This document shows positions 41,643 to 55,000 of a DNA stretch of 64,000 nucleotides, piece by piece. The stretch's first letter is position 1, and every line of letters starts with the position of its first letter. Made by a program: the position numbers and the translations under genes. The notes under the pieces are model-generated. The model was not told where the DNA came from, searched no databases, and was given only the letters and a program-made list of their open reading frames with translations. Origin of the DNA: Trigonopsis variabilis (Eukaryota > Ascomycota > Trigonopsidomycetes > Trigonopsidales > Trigonopsidaceae). The stretch lies in assembly GCA_003707065.3 (NCBI GenBank), contig PPXM03000004.1, forward strand, positions 186,001-250,000. The letters are read 5' to 3'.

Positions 41643-43761
41643 TCATTCTGACCATTCTTTCTGGATAAAGTCGGTTAATAATTCCTTGACCATCTGTCCT
41701 CCGTAGGGCTGTATCTTTTCATCCCAGCTAGGATCCACTACTTGGAGAAGGAATGGTTTCATAAAGTCCAGAAACACCAGATCCACCAAAAGGTCATCAT
41801 CTTCTCCGGATAAAGTTTGTTCAGCCTTCTCAACGAGAGCTGTGTAACACATATCGTCGTATTGGTCGGCGGGGTAAGATTGGGGGAAATTCGACTTGGA
41901 CAGAATCACATTTGGAAGAAGATGATAACCTTCCGGGATATGAATAGTATCATCACCGTCTGTTCCATGGTCGTCTGCTGTCACATAGCCTTTAGTAAGC
42001 TTGTAAATAATCCTCGAGTCGTCAGAAAGCTCGTCGTTGTGGCCATAAGACCATTTGTTCTTGCCCACAGATATAAGAGCATCATGAGAATCTTTAGCTT
42101 GGGCAGTGAAGAGATCTGAACTTTTCAGATGATTGCTCGAAAGATAGATGCAGTCATCTCCAGCCTCATTCGAAAGGAGGGGGTATTCACCGTAGCTATG
42201 GAGCAGTTTTTGTCTGAGATCAAAGTCTACTGGATTTTCCAGCAGCGCCCTGTTGGTGACTCCAACCACATGATCAAACCGATTCAATTTATCTTGGACA
42301 GCTTTAGCCATAGAGAAAGGGATCAGGGGAAGATAAGACCAGTTATTATCGAATGGCGAGACCATGAATGACGAGTCGCGAGTGTAATTACCTTTCATGA
42401 GATCATATCGAAGTGATCCACTGTTGATTAAAATAGCTCTAGGGCGCGTATTAATTTCTTCATCATCACCCACTAGAGTAGGGAGGATTTGTTCCTCAAG
42501 TAAGCTCAAGAGGCTATTTTCTCCAGGATAGGGAGATCGATTTAACAGGAAGTTTCTCGGAACATATCCCAATTTCTCTGTCAAATTCAGTTTGCTCCTC
42601 TCTTCCTCGATGCGTCTGCTGATATCGATACCCCTTTTAGTATGGAATGAGTTTGAGCTTTGAACAGATAAATCTGTATCAGAGTGAGCTGTGAATGAAT
42701 GAAGGTTAAAGTCAATATAGCGACGGCGGAAGGTATACTGAGGCTGACTTTGGAGGGGTTTCTGGAATCCAGAGATTGATAGCCAACCAACAGTCTCAAG
42801 AAAGCGGCCGCTTTGTAAAGCAGTACAAGATTCATCTAGAACTGAGAAGTCCCGGATATGAGAATGGCCACCGAAGATCTGGATAGGAATATTAGATCCT
42901 CGTAACTGCCGGATAGCTTTCTTGATTGTGTCCAGTTCCGACCAATACCTCACAGGACAATGGCTATTTATAAGAAATAAGTCAATCTCAAGATCAGATA
43001 TAGCTTCGATAAACCAAGGTTGTTGAACTACTTCTTCCACCGGAGTAACCACGGTATTGTTGCAATTGCCCTGAAAATCGAACAAGAACCCCATAGCCAA
43101 GACATTAAGATGTCTGTTCTTGGTTTGGAACTTATAGTAAAGACTCCCAATCGGTATAATTTCTCCGTCTCTCTTAATAGCGACATTAGACTAGATGTTA
43201 GCAACAATCAAACCTCCTCGTACTGATAGATACCGATCAAAATAATGAGGTCGAAACTTTTTGAAGGTCTGTTCGGCAACTTCACATTTATACAATTCAT
43301 GATTGCCAATAGTAACCAAGTCGATATCGGCCAAGGTGAATAGTTCCTGGCTTATTTTCCCATCCGGATATGTGGCGTCGGATAAACTGCTAATTAGACT
43401 GATCCAAACTTTCTACTTACCCCGTTCCATCGTGATGATCACCAGAATCAATCACAATAAGATCAACGCCTTTTGCATCCGCCGCGAGCCTCATATGATG
43501 GATAAAGGACTGATAGTCTCCCCAATCAGCAGAATAGTTTGGCTCCAGAATGTGCCCAGCGAGCCACCCATGACTATCTGTTGTATGGAGAAAGTTGATA
43601 TCTCCCCATATCAAAGGTCGAAGGGGACTGATGGGAACAGGAGCTGCTCCGGGCTGGGAAGTGATAGAATCGAGACCTTTGGAATACACGTTTGAAAAGC
43701 TCAAGATAATGACTCCAAATCCAACAATAAAAAAGGTCGTTGTCCCCGATAAAAGTACCAT
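41643..43761 (-). CDS. YHR202W-like metallophosphoesterase / 5'-nucleotidase
   Basis: Three exons (43421-43761, 43224-43389, 41643-43190) join to 684 residues. The N-terminus has one hydrophobic segment (TTFFIVGFGVIILSF), a signal sequence or anchor. The calcineurin-like metal sites are plain: LHTTDSHGWLAGH, VIDSGDHHDGTG, TIGNHELYK and FGGHSHIRDF. The C-terminal half resembles the 5'-nucleotidase domain, with INSGSLRYDLMKGNYT. Budding yeast Yhr202w localises to the vacuole; the substrate is unknown but AMP or related nucleotides are plausible. The second intron is only 33 nt (43191-43223) with a TGCTAAC branch site. The gene converges on RPS4. Confidence 0.88.
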
Positions 43762-44560
43762 CTAGCTGGCCTCTTTTGTGGATGACTCGGTTAGATTGGC
43801 TGGTCCGTTTGGTCCCAATGGTTGTAACAGGATCAGCCAGCGATATCCTTTTGGGGTTATCAGAAATTAAGCTCTCATCTGTCACCAGCGACAAAAAAAC
43901 TACTCTACAATGATGACAACCTACCGTTGCCCTGGTGTTTTAATCAGAGATCATAGTAGTTGCAAACATTATAAGTGCAGCAAAGTCTCCGGCTTAAATC
44001 ACGTCTCAAGTAGCACGTTGTCGAGACGAATAAAGTGGGTTCGCGCGAGGCATTTGATTAACTCCTTGCCGCTGCAGAAAACAAAAAATGCCTCCACAGA
44101 CTAATTTTCGTGCAACGAGAATTATCACTTGCTTGAAATCGAAATATCAAGCTTTCCGAACTCGCCGAGCAGTTCGACTCTCATGTCCAGCACGGGAGTC
44201 TACAGTACTTCTAAAGACCCATACATTCTCGTCTTCTGTCATAACGAATAGTCTATAATTTTCTGCACTAATAGTACTGATAGAAGGATTCTCAAAATAA
44301 TAGCGGAAGGATATTATACTGTTATATCACTGAATGATCAACGCTCAATGGCCGCGGCAACTACTTGTATTCTCCTCTATCAATCCCCCAAATTCAAACT
44401 AGCTATAAAAGAAAAACTGAAACACCGCAAAAGTAATCAGGATGCTCTCATTGATGAGCAAAGTGAAGCTCCGGTTAGCTGCTGGTCTGCTCCGGTTAGC
44501 GCCAGTAACACTCCGTAACAACATTTATTCTGTCGCCATGCAAAATTTCCTCATACTAAA
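43762..44560. other. Divergent promoter of the phosphoesterase and zuotin genes
   Basis: About 800 bases. Apart from a 12-bp direct repeat close to the zuotin start, I recognise nothing. Confidence 0.5.
44468..44500 (+). repeat. 12-bp direct repeat in the zuotin promoter
   Basis: GCTCCGGTTAGC occurs at 44468-44479 and again at 44489-44500, exactly 21 bases apart (two helical turns), 72-93 bases before the zuotin ATG. This spacing would place two bound proteins on one DNA face. No factor is known to me. Confidence 0.6.
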
Positions 44561-45865
44561 ATGTCGCTAACTTTAAAGGCTGCTCCCGCTGGAGCTTCCG
44601 AATTTACTTGTACAGCTAAACTGAGCAAACCGATCAAACGAAGAATTGAACCGGTTGGCAAATTTTTCTTAGCTCATGCCCGGCGAACTTTACGAGGACG
44701 AACCTGGTCGGAAGACGAGCAGATCCAGGCAGCTGAGAATGTCAAACAAGTCGAGGATGACGAGGAGGAGAGTGAAGACGAAGCCGAGGATCCAGACATG
44801 TTGTTGAGAGATCCTAAAGATTGGAAGGGACAAGACCATTACGCAGTTTTAGGATTGTCCAAGTATCGGTACAAGGCCACTGACGAACAGCTCCGTAAAG
44901 CTCATCGCAAGAAGGTCCTTCGCCATCACCCCGATAAAAAGGCAGCCCAGGGAGCTATTGATGAAGATAGCTTTTTCAAATGTATCCAAAAGGCGTTTGA
45001 GATTCTGTCGGATCCTGGGAAGCGTCGCCAATTTGATTCTGTGGACGAAGGAGCTAATGTTACTCCTCCTTCCAAAAAAACTCAGGGCGACTTTTTCGCT
45101 CTTTGGGGTCCTGTGTTTGAAAGCGAAGCTCGATTTTCCAAAGTTACCCCAGTGCCTCAATTAGGCGATATGTCTACCCCCAAGAAAGACGTGGATAATT
45201 TCTATAACTTTTGGTACAATTTTGACTCTTGGCGTACTTTCGAGTACCTTGACGAAGATGTTCCGGATGATACGGACAATCGAGATCACAAACGTCACAT
45301 CGAGAAGAAGAATAAGGCCGCGCGCCAAAAGCGAAAGACTGAAGATATTGCTCGACTTCAAAAGCTCGTGGATGATGCCTTGAGTGTTGATCCTCGGATT
45401 AAAAAGTTCAAAGACGATGAGAAAAAGGAGCGAGAAAGAAAGAAATGGGAACGAGAGGCCGGCTCAAGAAAGGCTGCCGAGGAAGCGAAGAAAGCAGCCG
45501 AAGAGGCAGCTGCTAAGAAAGCAGAGCAAGAACGCTTGGAAAAGGAAGAGCGGGAGAAGAACAAAAAGTCGAAAGAGGCTGCCAAGAATGCCAGAAAGAA
45601 GAACAAGCGAGTCATCAAAGGTTCAGTCAAAGACGCTAACTATTTTGCTTCCGGTGAGCCCAGTGCTGAGGCCATTGATAATGCTTTGGCTGATGTCGAG
45701 ACATTGGCTGCTGCATTTGATGATTTGGACTTGAACGAAGCTGCTCAAACGTTAAACTCTCTTAAGGACGCTGAAGCCATTACCAAATTCTGGAGGGATA
45801 CTGCCGAAAAGCTCGTCGCCGCCTCAAAGGTCAACTCTTCTTCCCTTCGAGTCATTTCTTTGTAA
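44561..45865 (+). CDS. ZUO1: Zuotin, ribosome-associated J-protein
   Basis: Intronless, 434 residues, matching fungal zuotin. A J domain spans about residues 92-162 (DHYAVLGLSKYR to ILSDPGKRRQFD), with the catalytic HPD at 123-125. The zuotin homology domain follows, with FWYNFDSWRTFEYLDED. A long charged segment rich in Lys/Ala/Glu (about 290-365) binds ribosomal RNA near the exit tunnel. A C-terminal helical bundle ends the protein. With Ssz1 it forms the RAC complex, which stimulates Ssb Hsp70 on nascent chains. No SANT domains are present, unlike animal MPP11. Confidence 0.97.
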   Translation: MSLTLKAAPAGASEFTCTAKLSKPIKRRIEPVGKFFLAHARRTLRGRTWSEDEQIQAAENVKQVEDDEEESEDEAEDPDMLLRDPKDWKGQDHYAVLGLSKYRYKATDEQLRKAHRKKVLRHHPDKKAAQGAIDEDSFFKCIQKAFEILSDPGKRRQFDSVDEGANVTPPSKKTQGDFFALWGPVFESEARFSKVTPVPQLGDMSTPKKDVDNFYNFWYNFDSWRTFEYLDEDVPDDTDNRDHKRHIEKKNKAARQKRKTEDIARLQKLVDDALSVDPRIKKFKDDEKKERERKKWEREAGSRKAAEEAKKAAEEAAAKKAEQERLEKEEREKNKKSKEAAKNARKKNKRVIKGSVKDANYFASGEPSAEAIDNALADVETLAAAFDDLDLNEAAQTLNSLKDAEAITKFWRDTAEKLVAASKVNSSSLRVISL

Positions 45866-46124
45866 CTCATGCCATAGTGTAACTTATATTAGATACAGTC
45901 ATAGACTTATAGACTTCTTCCTTTACAAGTAAACCGCATGGTGGATGTTTCATCAGTATAAATGTTCTAACTACAAAGATTTTCACTAGCCTTCACAGAC
46001 GTGCACTTTACCATCTAGTTGTACATTTGGTCTTGCGTTCTCAAGATTACTCCTTTCACAAACATGTATCTTTAAAGACAAGCTCCGACATCAAAGCAGC
46101 GACTTTTGGTGACGTATGAACCGT

Positions 46125-47415
46125 TTAATTGGCCGCTTCAGGCTTGCGAGCAACGAAAAGGAACATTGGGGTGAAGAGCTTCTGTTCTCCACCAGCAACA
46201 AGATTGACAGCAGCCTCTTCGAGAGCGCTTGCGACTTTTTGTGATCCAGGAGGGGCAATACCAACTTTTTCCATCAAATAGAGACCAGACGAGGTGACGG
46301 TCCGACCGATAGCGGACACACGAAGGAAAGTTAAGAAGTCAGTAACCGATCTAACATTTTTCCATCCTCCGGCTAGAGGAGCATACCAAGGGATTTGATC
46401 ATCTCTATCAGCCAAATCTTCCTTATGCTCAATGACAAATCCAACCTTGGTCAAGGCCTCTTCAGCGACTTCGCGCTTGAACATACGAGGTATACCATCA
46501 CCAATCTCAATGCCATGGCGGATACGACGATGTTCTTCATTATTATCGTCGTACTTGTCGGTCATTACCCATTCGTAGACCCCGAATACTCCGCCAGGCT
46601 TGAGGACTTTGTAGATCTGGCCATAGACACCTTCAAATGAGGGAGCATGAACGGTAGCCTCAATTGCATAGACAGCGTCGAATGAATTTTCGGGGAAGTC
46701 CATCTGCATAAAGTCTCCTTTAATTAAACGGACTTTATCAGCCAGGCCATTATTCTTAGCATACAGATTGCCTCGTTCAATTTCTTCATAGTTAGCAAAT
46801 TACTCCCAGGCACCTTTTCTTCCAACTTACGATAATCATTATTGTTAAGGCCAACGATCCTGCAATCGGTAAAACGAGCGATCTCAGAGGCAGGGCCTCC
46901 AACACCACAACCGACATCCAAGACAGTCATATTATCACTGAGACCCATCTTCAAAGCAAGGTAATGCTCGTGTCTGAGCAAGTTAGTGAGTTTTTTTATA
47001 GGCATACCTTGCAATAGCTTGACGGAATGGCTCGCCGGGATAAAAGCGACAAAAATGAAAAGATCGACCCCAGCCATACTCATAAACTAAGGTATTAGTC
47101 AATTGTTTGACAAAGACATACAGTCAGTGACCAAATTATAATAATGGCGTGTGAGGGTAGCATAGCTGTTCAAACGAGCCTGAAAAGTCAGATAAGCCAT
47201 TTAAATCATCCTACTTCCTGATCTTCCTCGGTATTCTTGACATTATAGTCAACATCCCAGTGTTTAAAGTATTGATCAACGGCAATTTCTTGCGCACCCT
47301 TATCTTTGTTAAGCATCGATCTCATGCCTCCAGAGGAGACGTCTTTATGCATAGCTTTAGAGAAAGCAGCATCACGTTCTTTATTTGGAGCTTCTAGAGC
47401 AACAGGTTGAGACAT
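46125..47415 (-). CDS. ERG6: Sterol 24-C-methyltransferase Erg6
   Basis: Five exons (47215-47415, 47122-47179, 47008-47086, 46831-46973, 46125-46783) join to 379 residues, close to yeast Erg6 (383). Sterol-specific blocks are present: [31 protein letters not shown] and the SAM-binding [33 protein letters not shown] and [10 protein letters not shown] follow. It methylates zymosterol to fecosterol in the ergosterol pathway, at the ER and lipid droplets. Start ATG 47415 gives [10 protein letters not shown]; the frame is open slightly upstream. Introns are 35-47 nt. It converges with zuotin. Confidence 0.97.
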
Positions 47416-47789
47416 TTTGTAAAAATAAAACGAGGGGCCAGATGGTGGGGATGCAAAAGAGATTGCCTGACTTGATATCAAAGGGGCTTATCCCATTTTG
47501 GCCGTAACGTTGACAATCGTTACTGCACTAGTCAAACAAGTCGGCTTAATCTGGGCAAGCTCACTATATATATAACTTGGGAATATATCAAGAGGAAAAG
47601 GAGAATACAACACTTTTTGTGTGAAGAATCAGCTCGTGTCTATAAGTAAGTGGAGCTTCAGTACATGTAGGAGCGTCACCTGTAGTAACATTTTACTCGC
47701 ACTGAGCTCTCTCCATCTACCCTGATATTAAGTGAGGGATCGGTTTTCAAGATTCTGTGCCTAAACAGCGTTTGAGTATTGATTACTTG
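47416..47789. other. Shared upstream region of ERG6 and the ATR kinase gene
   Basis: A 374-base divergent promoter. The ATR reading frame is open back to about 47757, so a short additional 5' exon for that gene may lie here. Nothing else recognised. Confidence 0.45.
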
Positions 47790-50700
47790 ATGAATATTGG
47801 CAGAAATTCTGCTCGTGCTCGTCCAAGTGAGATCAACCCTTCAAATGTTTTCCGACAAGTCCTAGGAGAGATCCTGGCTACGGTCTCTAGTGATGTTGAG
47901 CAAGATGAGGAGACATATCTGCATTTGATTTCGGTCGTATATCAACAGGGACTATCCACTCTTGTTCCTCCGAGGGAAGAATTCTTGGGTAAGACCACAG
48001 ACAAGAGGAGCTGATATTGACACCAGATTCTGACGAAACCAGCCAAATGAATGATTGTTTGAATGTAATTCGCCTAACAATTGCCAAAGATCCTTCGTTA
48101 TTGGTCAAGAAATTATCTCAGTCCTCTGATCTTTTATGTCGTTGGCTTATCAATCGATTAGTCCCTCTTTTGGGTGCCTTAGATCATGATCTTGAGAATT
48201 TAATTAATTGTTTTCGAGAACTGTTATCAACGTTATGCTTGTCGCTCGACAACTATAAGTTGGCATTAGATATAGTCGATGCTCTTCATGCTAATTTCAC
48301 AAGTGAGTCTTCCAGACAACGTTGTTTGTTAACCTTTAGAATTGTTGGCTGATGTCAATCCTAACAAAGGCCAAAACACTCCGATTATCATATCGAGTGC
48401 TTCCCCGGATCTTTATCTGTACACTTGTCCTTCTCGCGCTTCCGCTTTCGCCATCGCTGCCGGTATATTATCTATCCTTGCTAAACCCTTCACATTGACT
48501 AAAGATCTTCAGTTTCTGCCTAATACCACAATGACCTCGAGTAAACTGCTTGGCGCCTGGAAACTTATCTGGACTCTAGCGTCCCAAATACGAATGAGTG
48601 AGCGGGCACAAGTTAACTTATTCAATATCCTCTCATTAATTGTATCAATGCAAATGCAGGATGAATCTGTATACGATGCTCCTGGTCCTTGGGCCCGCGT
48701 TTCAGCCATTCTGGCAGCTAAGCTTCTGACTCAGAAAGAAGCTATTCCTCCTAGTTGCCAGAAATCACTTGCTAGTATCTTGATAGGTGCATCAAAGCTT
48801 GCTTTGGAAGGAAACATATATGTCCTCACTTCTATCAAGGCTCGGATAATTCCGCTCTTCAACAGATACTCAAGGGATCAGTTCACTGATGACTTTAATC
48901 AGGTGTTCGCAACAATGTACAGAGTATTTACTGGCGGCTCACTGTCATCTCAAACGACCTTTTCCTGTTCTGATAAAGACCTTGACAGCCAGTTGTCTAC
49001 GTTTCTGAGGCTGGAGTCCAAATCAACACCCCGTCCTCTGTCTTCTTGCATCTCTATCGACAAAATAATAGAAGAACTTGATATTAGCGGTATGACATGC
49101 CGGGAGGATATTAAGAATGGTCTTCAACGATGGAGTCTACATCCAATTGAAGGAGCGGATATTAGGACCGTTTCCTCGAGACTGAAACTCATTCAATATA
49201 TAGGATGTTGCTGGGAGCAAGATTTGGAACTAGATGGCGAACGGCGCGTTTGTAAAATCTGTGATCAGGGGTATTTTACTTATGCTGATGCCACAAGGAG
49301 AATTCCCGTGTCCGTCATTGAGGGCATCTTTGGTTTGTTAAAATCTCTTCCAGAACTAAATGTCGACTCTGAGTTAAGATTGGAGTTCCTTATTTGTCTT
49401 TCGCGCTGTTATCGTCATTTTCGTCCCCCAGATATCTCGCTCGATGCACCATCTTCTTTCATTGGCGAATGGCTGCTACGTTGTTTGAGGAGTTCAGTAC
49501 GTGATCTCCGCGTGATGACAGGCTTCGTTTTACCTCTGCTTTTTTCCTCAAGCCGACCCGCAAACTCTAAAATGATTCTCAATGGGCTCAATAAACTTAG
49601 TGAGTCAGCGGAGGCTTATCAAGTTGAGACTTGCATCAAAGCCTGGGGTAATGCAAGTCAACTGTCCTCCGAGCAAGACCTTAATTTATGTCTCATGCGC
49701 CTAGTTGTATGGCTAGGAAGTTCAAATACCCTATACGTTGCTGCAGCTTATCATGAACTATCCACTCTTGAGTCCGTCAAAGAACAAACACTATGGACAA
49801 TTATATCTCCTTATTGGAGCAATATCGGGCTCTATGTGGTAGACAAGATCAACACCAAGCCACAACTTATTCAACTCCTTACTGATCTGCTTGGTGTCTC
49901 CGTCAACGAGTTCCTATCTCGCACTCAACGGTTTACTTTACCTTACCTTGTTTATCGTGAAGAACAAGATGTCATAGTCAGAATGGCTCAGGCTGTCTCT
50001 AAACCGGTTCAGGATTTGCTTATCGCCAATCTTCCAGAGATATTAGCTGTCTTATTTGTCTTACCTGACGATTCAAGCCATCTGGAGAAACTGGTCATGA
50101 AACACTTGAAGGCAGCCTCTTCTAGCTTTTCTACCGTTCATCTATCAAACTTGGCTGCATCATACCCGATAGAGTGCACTTTAGAGATCCTAAAAATGGT
50201 TGATAAGCATTCACTGGAAGAGTCAGACAAAAAAGTCTATCAAGCACTTAGGGCGTTTGCTCTACTAAACTTGGGCGAGAAGGTTCGTCAACTGACCAAG
50301 GACGGCCTCGCAACTTTCTTTGATAAATTCTTGCTCGGAATCGTTGCAAAGTTTTCAGATACAATCAATGATGTGAACGGGAAAGTTTATGTGCCGCAAA
50401 AACACCAGTACATGACCGGCTTGGTATATTTGATCAAATTCTGTGGATCTTCTATTTCATTGGCAATCCCTCAGTTGACATCTTGCATAATGTCAGCTCT
50501 TCTAACTGGTGAGCTGTGTCATGTTGCTATCAGAGCTTGGATGCAGCTCTTGCAGGTAATTCGATCCGGTGATTTAAATGCACTGATTGATATCTCGTTT
50601 TGTATCGTAAAGGATAACTGGAAAAGATTCGATGACGAGACCAAGGAATTATCTGGCCAGATGCTCGAATATTTGCTTGATCAGCGTCGAGAAGTCGTTC

Positions 50701-53700
50701 AAGCATATTCTTTAGATGAACTACCAAACATGGATGATATTTTACCTGCGCTTGCGTTTAAAATGAGCAAGGAAATGAAAAAGACTCCAAGCGTCCCTAC
50801 GCAACTAGCAAATCAACTCAAAAGACTAAAGAATGACAATATATATGTGATAACTGATGGAATGAACCGATTAGAGGAATTATTGCGATCCAATGAGTCC
50901 CTGATTGTCTTCTACATTGATTCTGACTCAAGCAGGACAATGCTTATCCAAGAACTTATTTTCACTGTTTTGGATATCAACCGCAGACTGGGTATGTCTC
51001 ATGAAGATCTCGCTGCTTCATGCAGTCGCTGTTTAGGACTGATTGGTTATGTGAATCCAAACCAGGTCGGCTTAGAAGAAAAGAGGTCTCATAGTGATGT
51101 TTTATTCAATTTCAATGATATTGAAAGTGCCCAGAGATTCTCTTTTTACTTTTTGGAACATTATTTAGTCCGAGCCTTTAGATCGTCTACGGACTCTAAC
51201 TCTCAAGGATTCCTGGCATTTGCCATGCAAAATCTCCTCTCCTTCTGCAAAGTCGAAAACGCGGTGAAGCATCGTGCCGTCAAAGCTAGCGGAAAAGACT
51301 CAGGATGGTACAAGCTTTCTCCTCAGGCAAAACTGACGCTGACTCCATTCATATCATCTCGCTACATTATTACTGGTGAACTACCTCCACCTGCTAAATA
51401 TCCTATTTATACACCTGGAATGACATTTGCTCTGTGGCTTCGGACGTTTTTGGGCGACTTGCTGGTTCGCGCAGATGGACCGATCTCCCAGACCTTGTTT
51501 CATTTATTCCGAAGGATAATCAGAGTCCCTGACCTCTCAATATCAAGTTTCTTGTTGCCATATGCAGCATTAGAAATCGTCGTCAATGGCAGTACAGAGG
51601 AAGTCGATCAAATTGGTAATGAGTTATTGCTAGTTTTGAATCTCAACATAGAGCCCGATCAAGGGCTTAACTCGGAAGTAATCAAGTTTTTCTATGAAGC
51701 TGTTTTCTCCATCGTGGATTACTTTAGTCAGTGGCTACGGGATCAGAGGTTCAACTCCTGGAATCGCAGAAAAGATCCACGATCGAAACAGGACGGCAAC
51801 ACGGGCCATGATCTGAATCGGGTTGAACGGTTTCTGTCAGCTATCAATCCCAACTTGATCGGCCAGAGATCATTCCAATGTGGAGCCTATGCTAGAGCTC
51901 TACTTTATATGGAGACCTATACAAGAGAAAAAATCAAAGCTGAGAATACATCATCGGAGGAAATCACCAGTCTTTATGAGAAAATCCAAGAAGTTTACAG
52001 AACGCTCGAAGACCCGGACTCAATTATTGGGATCTCATCCAAGTTTATAGCTCCAACTCTAGACCAAGAGGCCTTGAATCATGAAACTGCACAAAGATAT
52101 TCTGAGGCCAGAGCATGCTATGAAACCTTGGTTCGCAAGGGTGATGAATCTCTGGAACTTCGGACTAAAATATTAAGCACCCTGTACCAAGCTAGGGATT
52201 ATAGTAAGTTATTTGATACACAATCTAACTCTATAGCGACTTTATTGGACCGCTTATTGTTGATGAAGGAGCAGTCATCTCAGATTCCCTTACAATGGTT
52301 AGAATATGGAATAGAAGCTTCTTGGAATCTTGGACAGTGGAATAGATTCGGGGAGTGGATTAAGATCGCTGAGTCGATCACTGAAACATCTTTTGCCTTA
52401 GATATTGGAAGAATCTTTCAAGCCATACGGGAGGACAACTTCTCTCAGGCTTCCAAAATTCTCACTCACTCTCTTAGGACTATATCAATAGATTTATCAT
52501 CCACTAAAACGGTATCCATAAGAGAGTCACATAATACGTTATTTAGAGCGAACGCTTTGATGGATATTCAGAAATATTTCGGCCTTCCTCAGCTTGGAAG
52601 TATCGACCAACAGTTACGGACCTCGTTTAATATCCTGGCTAAACGAATTGATACTTTTGGTGCTGCGACGGAAAAAAAGACGTTTCTTTTAGCTTTACAC
52701 AGAACTGTCGTCGAACTACTCAAAGTTCCAAACTCTATCAAATTTCAGAGCTCCTGCTTTCTTCTGAATGCTAAAATTACGAGAAAAGCTAAAGAATATG
52801 ACGCGTGTTATCAGAACATTATGAGGTCAATGGACGGGGAACCCGGGCGTACCCAGGTAGAATATTCCAAACTACTTTGGGCGCAGGGAAGATGTCAGGA
52901 AGCCATTCAGAGGCTTGAGAACACGATCAACTCAAACACACTTGTTGAGGAGACACTTGCAGACATGAGTCAGAAGGCCTCATCTTCCAAGTCTAACCTT
53001 ATTCTTGCTAAAGCTATTTTGAGCGATGCCAAATGGCTGGATGTCTCTGGGCAGGGAAGTGCCAAGACGATCATTGAGAAATTGGCTCAGGCTACAGCAT
53101 GTCATAAACGACTAGAGAGCTGCCATTACTACATGGGTCGTTATCTAAACAAGATTTTTGACAGCGAGAATGCTTTACCAATCGAACAACAGCAAACGAG
53201 CCATCTGAATGGAGAGGCTGTGAGCAAAATATGTTATCATTATACTATTGCTCTTCATTTTGGTGTGAAGTTCATCTATCAGACACTACCGAAGATTTTG
53301 ACTTTATGGCTAGATGGAGCTAAAGACTCAAGTTCGACTGCATGGCGCACCCAACTGAAACAGGCTTGTGGTAAGAATAGTTCCGAGAGATCATGGGCAA
53401 AAATTCTGAGCGTTCGCAAGCGCATGATAGAAACTATGACACATGCTATTCGAAACCAGTTTCACCAATTACCTAAGTATCTATTCTTTGTAGCTTTGCC
53501 TCAAATGATTTCGCGAATCGGCCAAGCTGAAGGTGACGTGCTGGATGTACTACTTGATATGATCCAAGAAATTACTGCTCAATACCCTCGTCAGGCATTA
53601 TGGCATGTGATTCCTATCACCAAGTCCTCTGATGCTCATAGACGCTCTAAAGGTGAAGCTATATTATCCAATCTGCAAGCGAAAAACTCTCTCAGTGTTT

Positions 53701-55000
53701 TCCTGCTCTCAGCTCGCCGAGTAATTGATGCTCTTTTGAGTTTGACCACTTTTAAAGTATCGTCAGAAAAGCGGAAAATCAGCTTGGCGAATGATTTGAA
53801 GTTTGATAGCTCGGTGTTTCCTTGCGATCTCGTCATACCCAACAAAGCAAACCTGATTGTGACCTTGCCTTCTCCCCAAGAAGGACTCAAGACGTACTCA
53901 CCATTCAGAAATAATCAAGTGACTATACAGAAAATGAGTGACAGTGTTGAATTGATGTCATCTTTGCAGCGGCCAAAGAAGATTACTCTTCGAGGTAGTG
54001 ACGGCAACTCCTACATGTTTCTCTGTAAACCAAACGACGACCTGAGGAAAGATGCAAGGATGATGGAGGTCAATGATATCATGAATCTTTTCCTTAAAAG
54101 AGATACAGAAGCAAGCAAGCGCAACCTTCGTATTCGCACTTATAGCGTGGTGCCTTTCACTGAAGAATCAGGCCTAATTGAATGGGTCAGAAATGTGTTG
54201 CCTATCAAAACTATAGTTTATAAGTATTTTCAAGAGAAGGGCATCGAGCATAATTTTACAAAAATTCGAGATTTTTTAGAAAAGTGCACCCCTACGACCT
54301 TTCAGGATCAATTATTGCCTCAGTTCCCTCCGGGATTATACGAATGGTACATCAAAACTTTCCCTGAGCCATCAAAATGGCTCGCGAGCAGAAATAATTA
54401 CGCTCACACTCTTGCTGTGATGTCCATGGTGGGTTTCTTAGTAGGTCTCGGAGACCGCCATTGTGAGAACATTCTTTTGGATGAGACATCGGGTGATGTT
54501 CTGCACGTCGACTTTAGTTGTCTCTTTGATAAAGCATTAGCACTAAGGCAGCCTGAATGCGTTCCCTTCCGACTAACACAAAGCCTGGTGGATGCGCTAG
54601 GCATCCCAGGCTGCAACGGGACGTTTGCGAGATCATGTGGAGTGACACAACAGATCATTCGAACGAAACAGGACTCGGTGATGTGCCTTTTAGAGGCCTT
54701 TCTCCATGATCCGATTGTGGACTGGTCCACTGACCAGCGATCTTCGAGTAGACGACGGGAAAAGGTAAGTTGGTGACACCAATAACAACTAAGACGCAGG
54801 TACTTTATAATCCAAGGGCGCCTGTAGCAGCGACATCCCCCGAGTACGCACTGGCTATTATCAAGAGCAAGATTCAGGGTGTCTACGGCACAGATTCGAT
54901 GCCATTGAGTGTGGAAGGACAGATAAATGAATTAATTACTCAAGCAACTAGCCCGGAGAATTTATGTCGGATGTATATTGGTTGGATGCCTTATGTATAA
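47790..55000 (+). CDS. MEC1: ATR/Mec1/Rad3 checkpoint kinase
   Basis: Four exons (47790-47988, 48027-48302, 48340-54764, 54800-55000) join in frame to 2366 residues, close to fission yeast Rad3 (2386). The N-terminal two thirds are helical repeats including the UME region; FAT follows. The kinase has PKKITLRGSDGNSYMFLCKP, GLGDRHCENILLDETSGDV near residue 2195 and HVDFSCLFDKAL, where the activation Gly of DFG is Ser, as is common in ATR kinases (Asn or Ser). The FATC tail ends MYIGWMPYV. ATR with its Ddc2/Rad26/ATRIP partner senses RPA-coated single-stranded DNA and drives the replication and damage checkpoint. The start ATG is the first in frame; an upstream exon is possible. The replication-fork factor Csm3 lies 4.5 kb further on. 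Confidence 0.95.
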
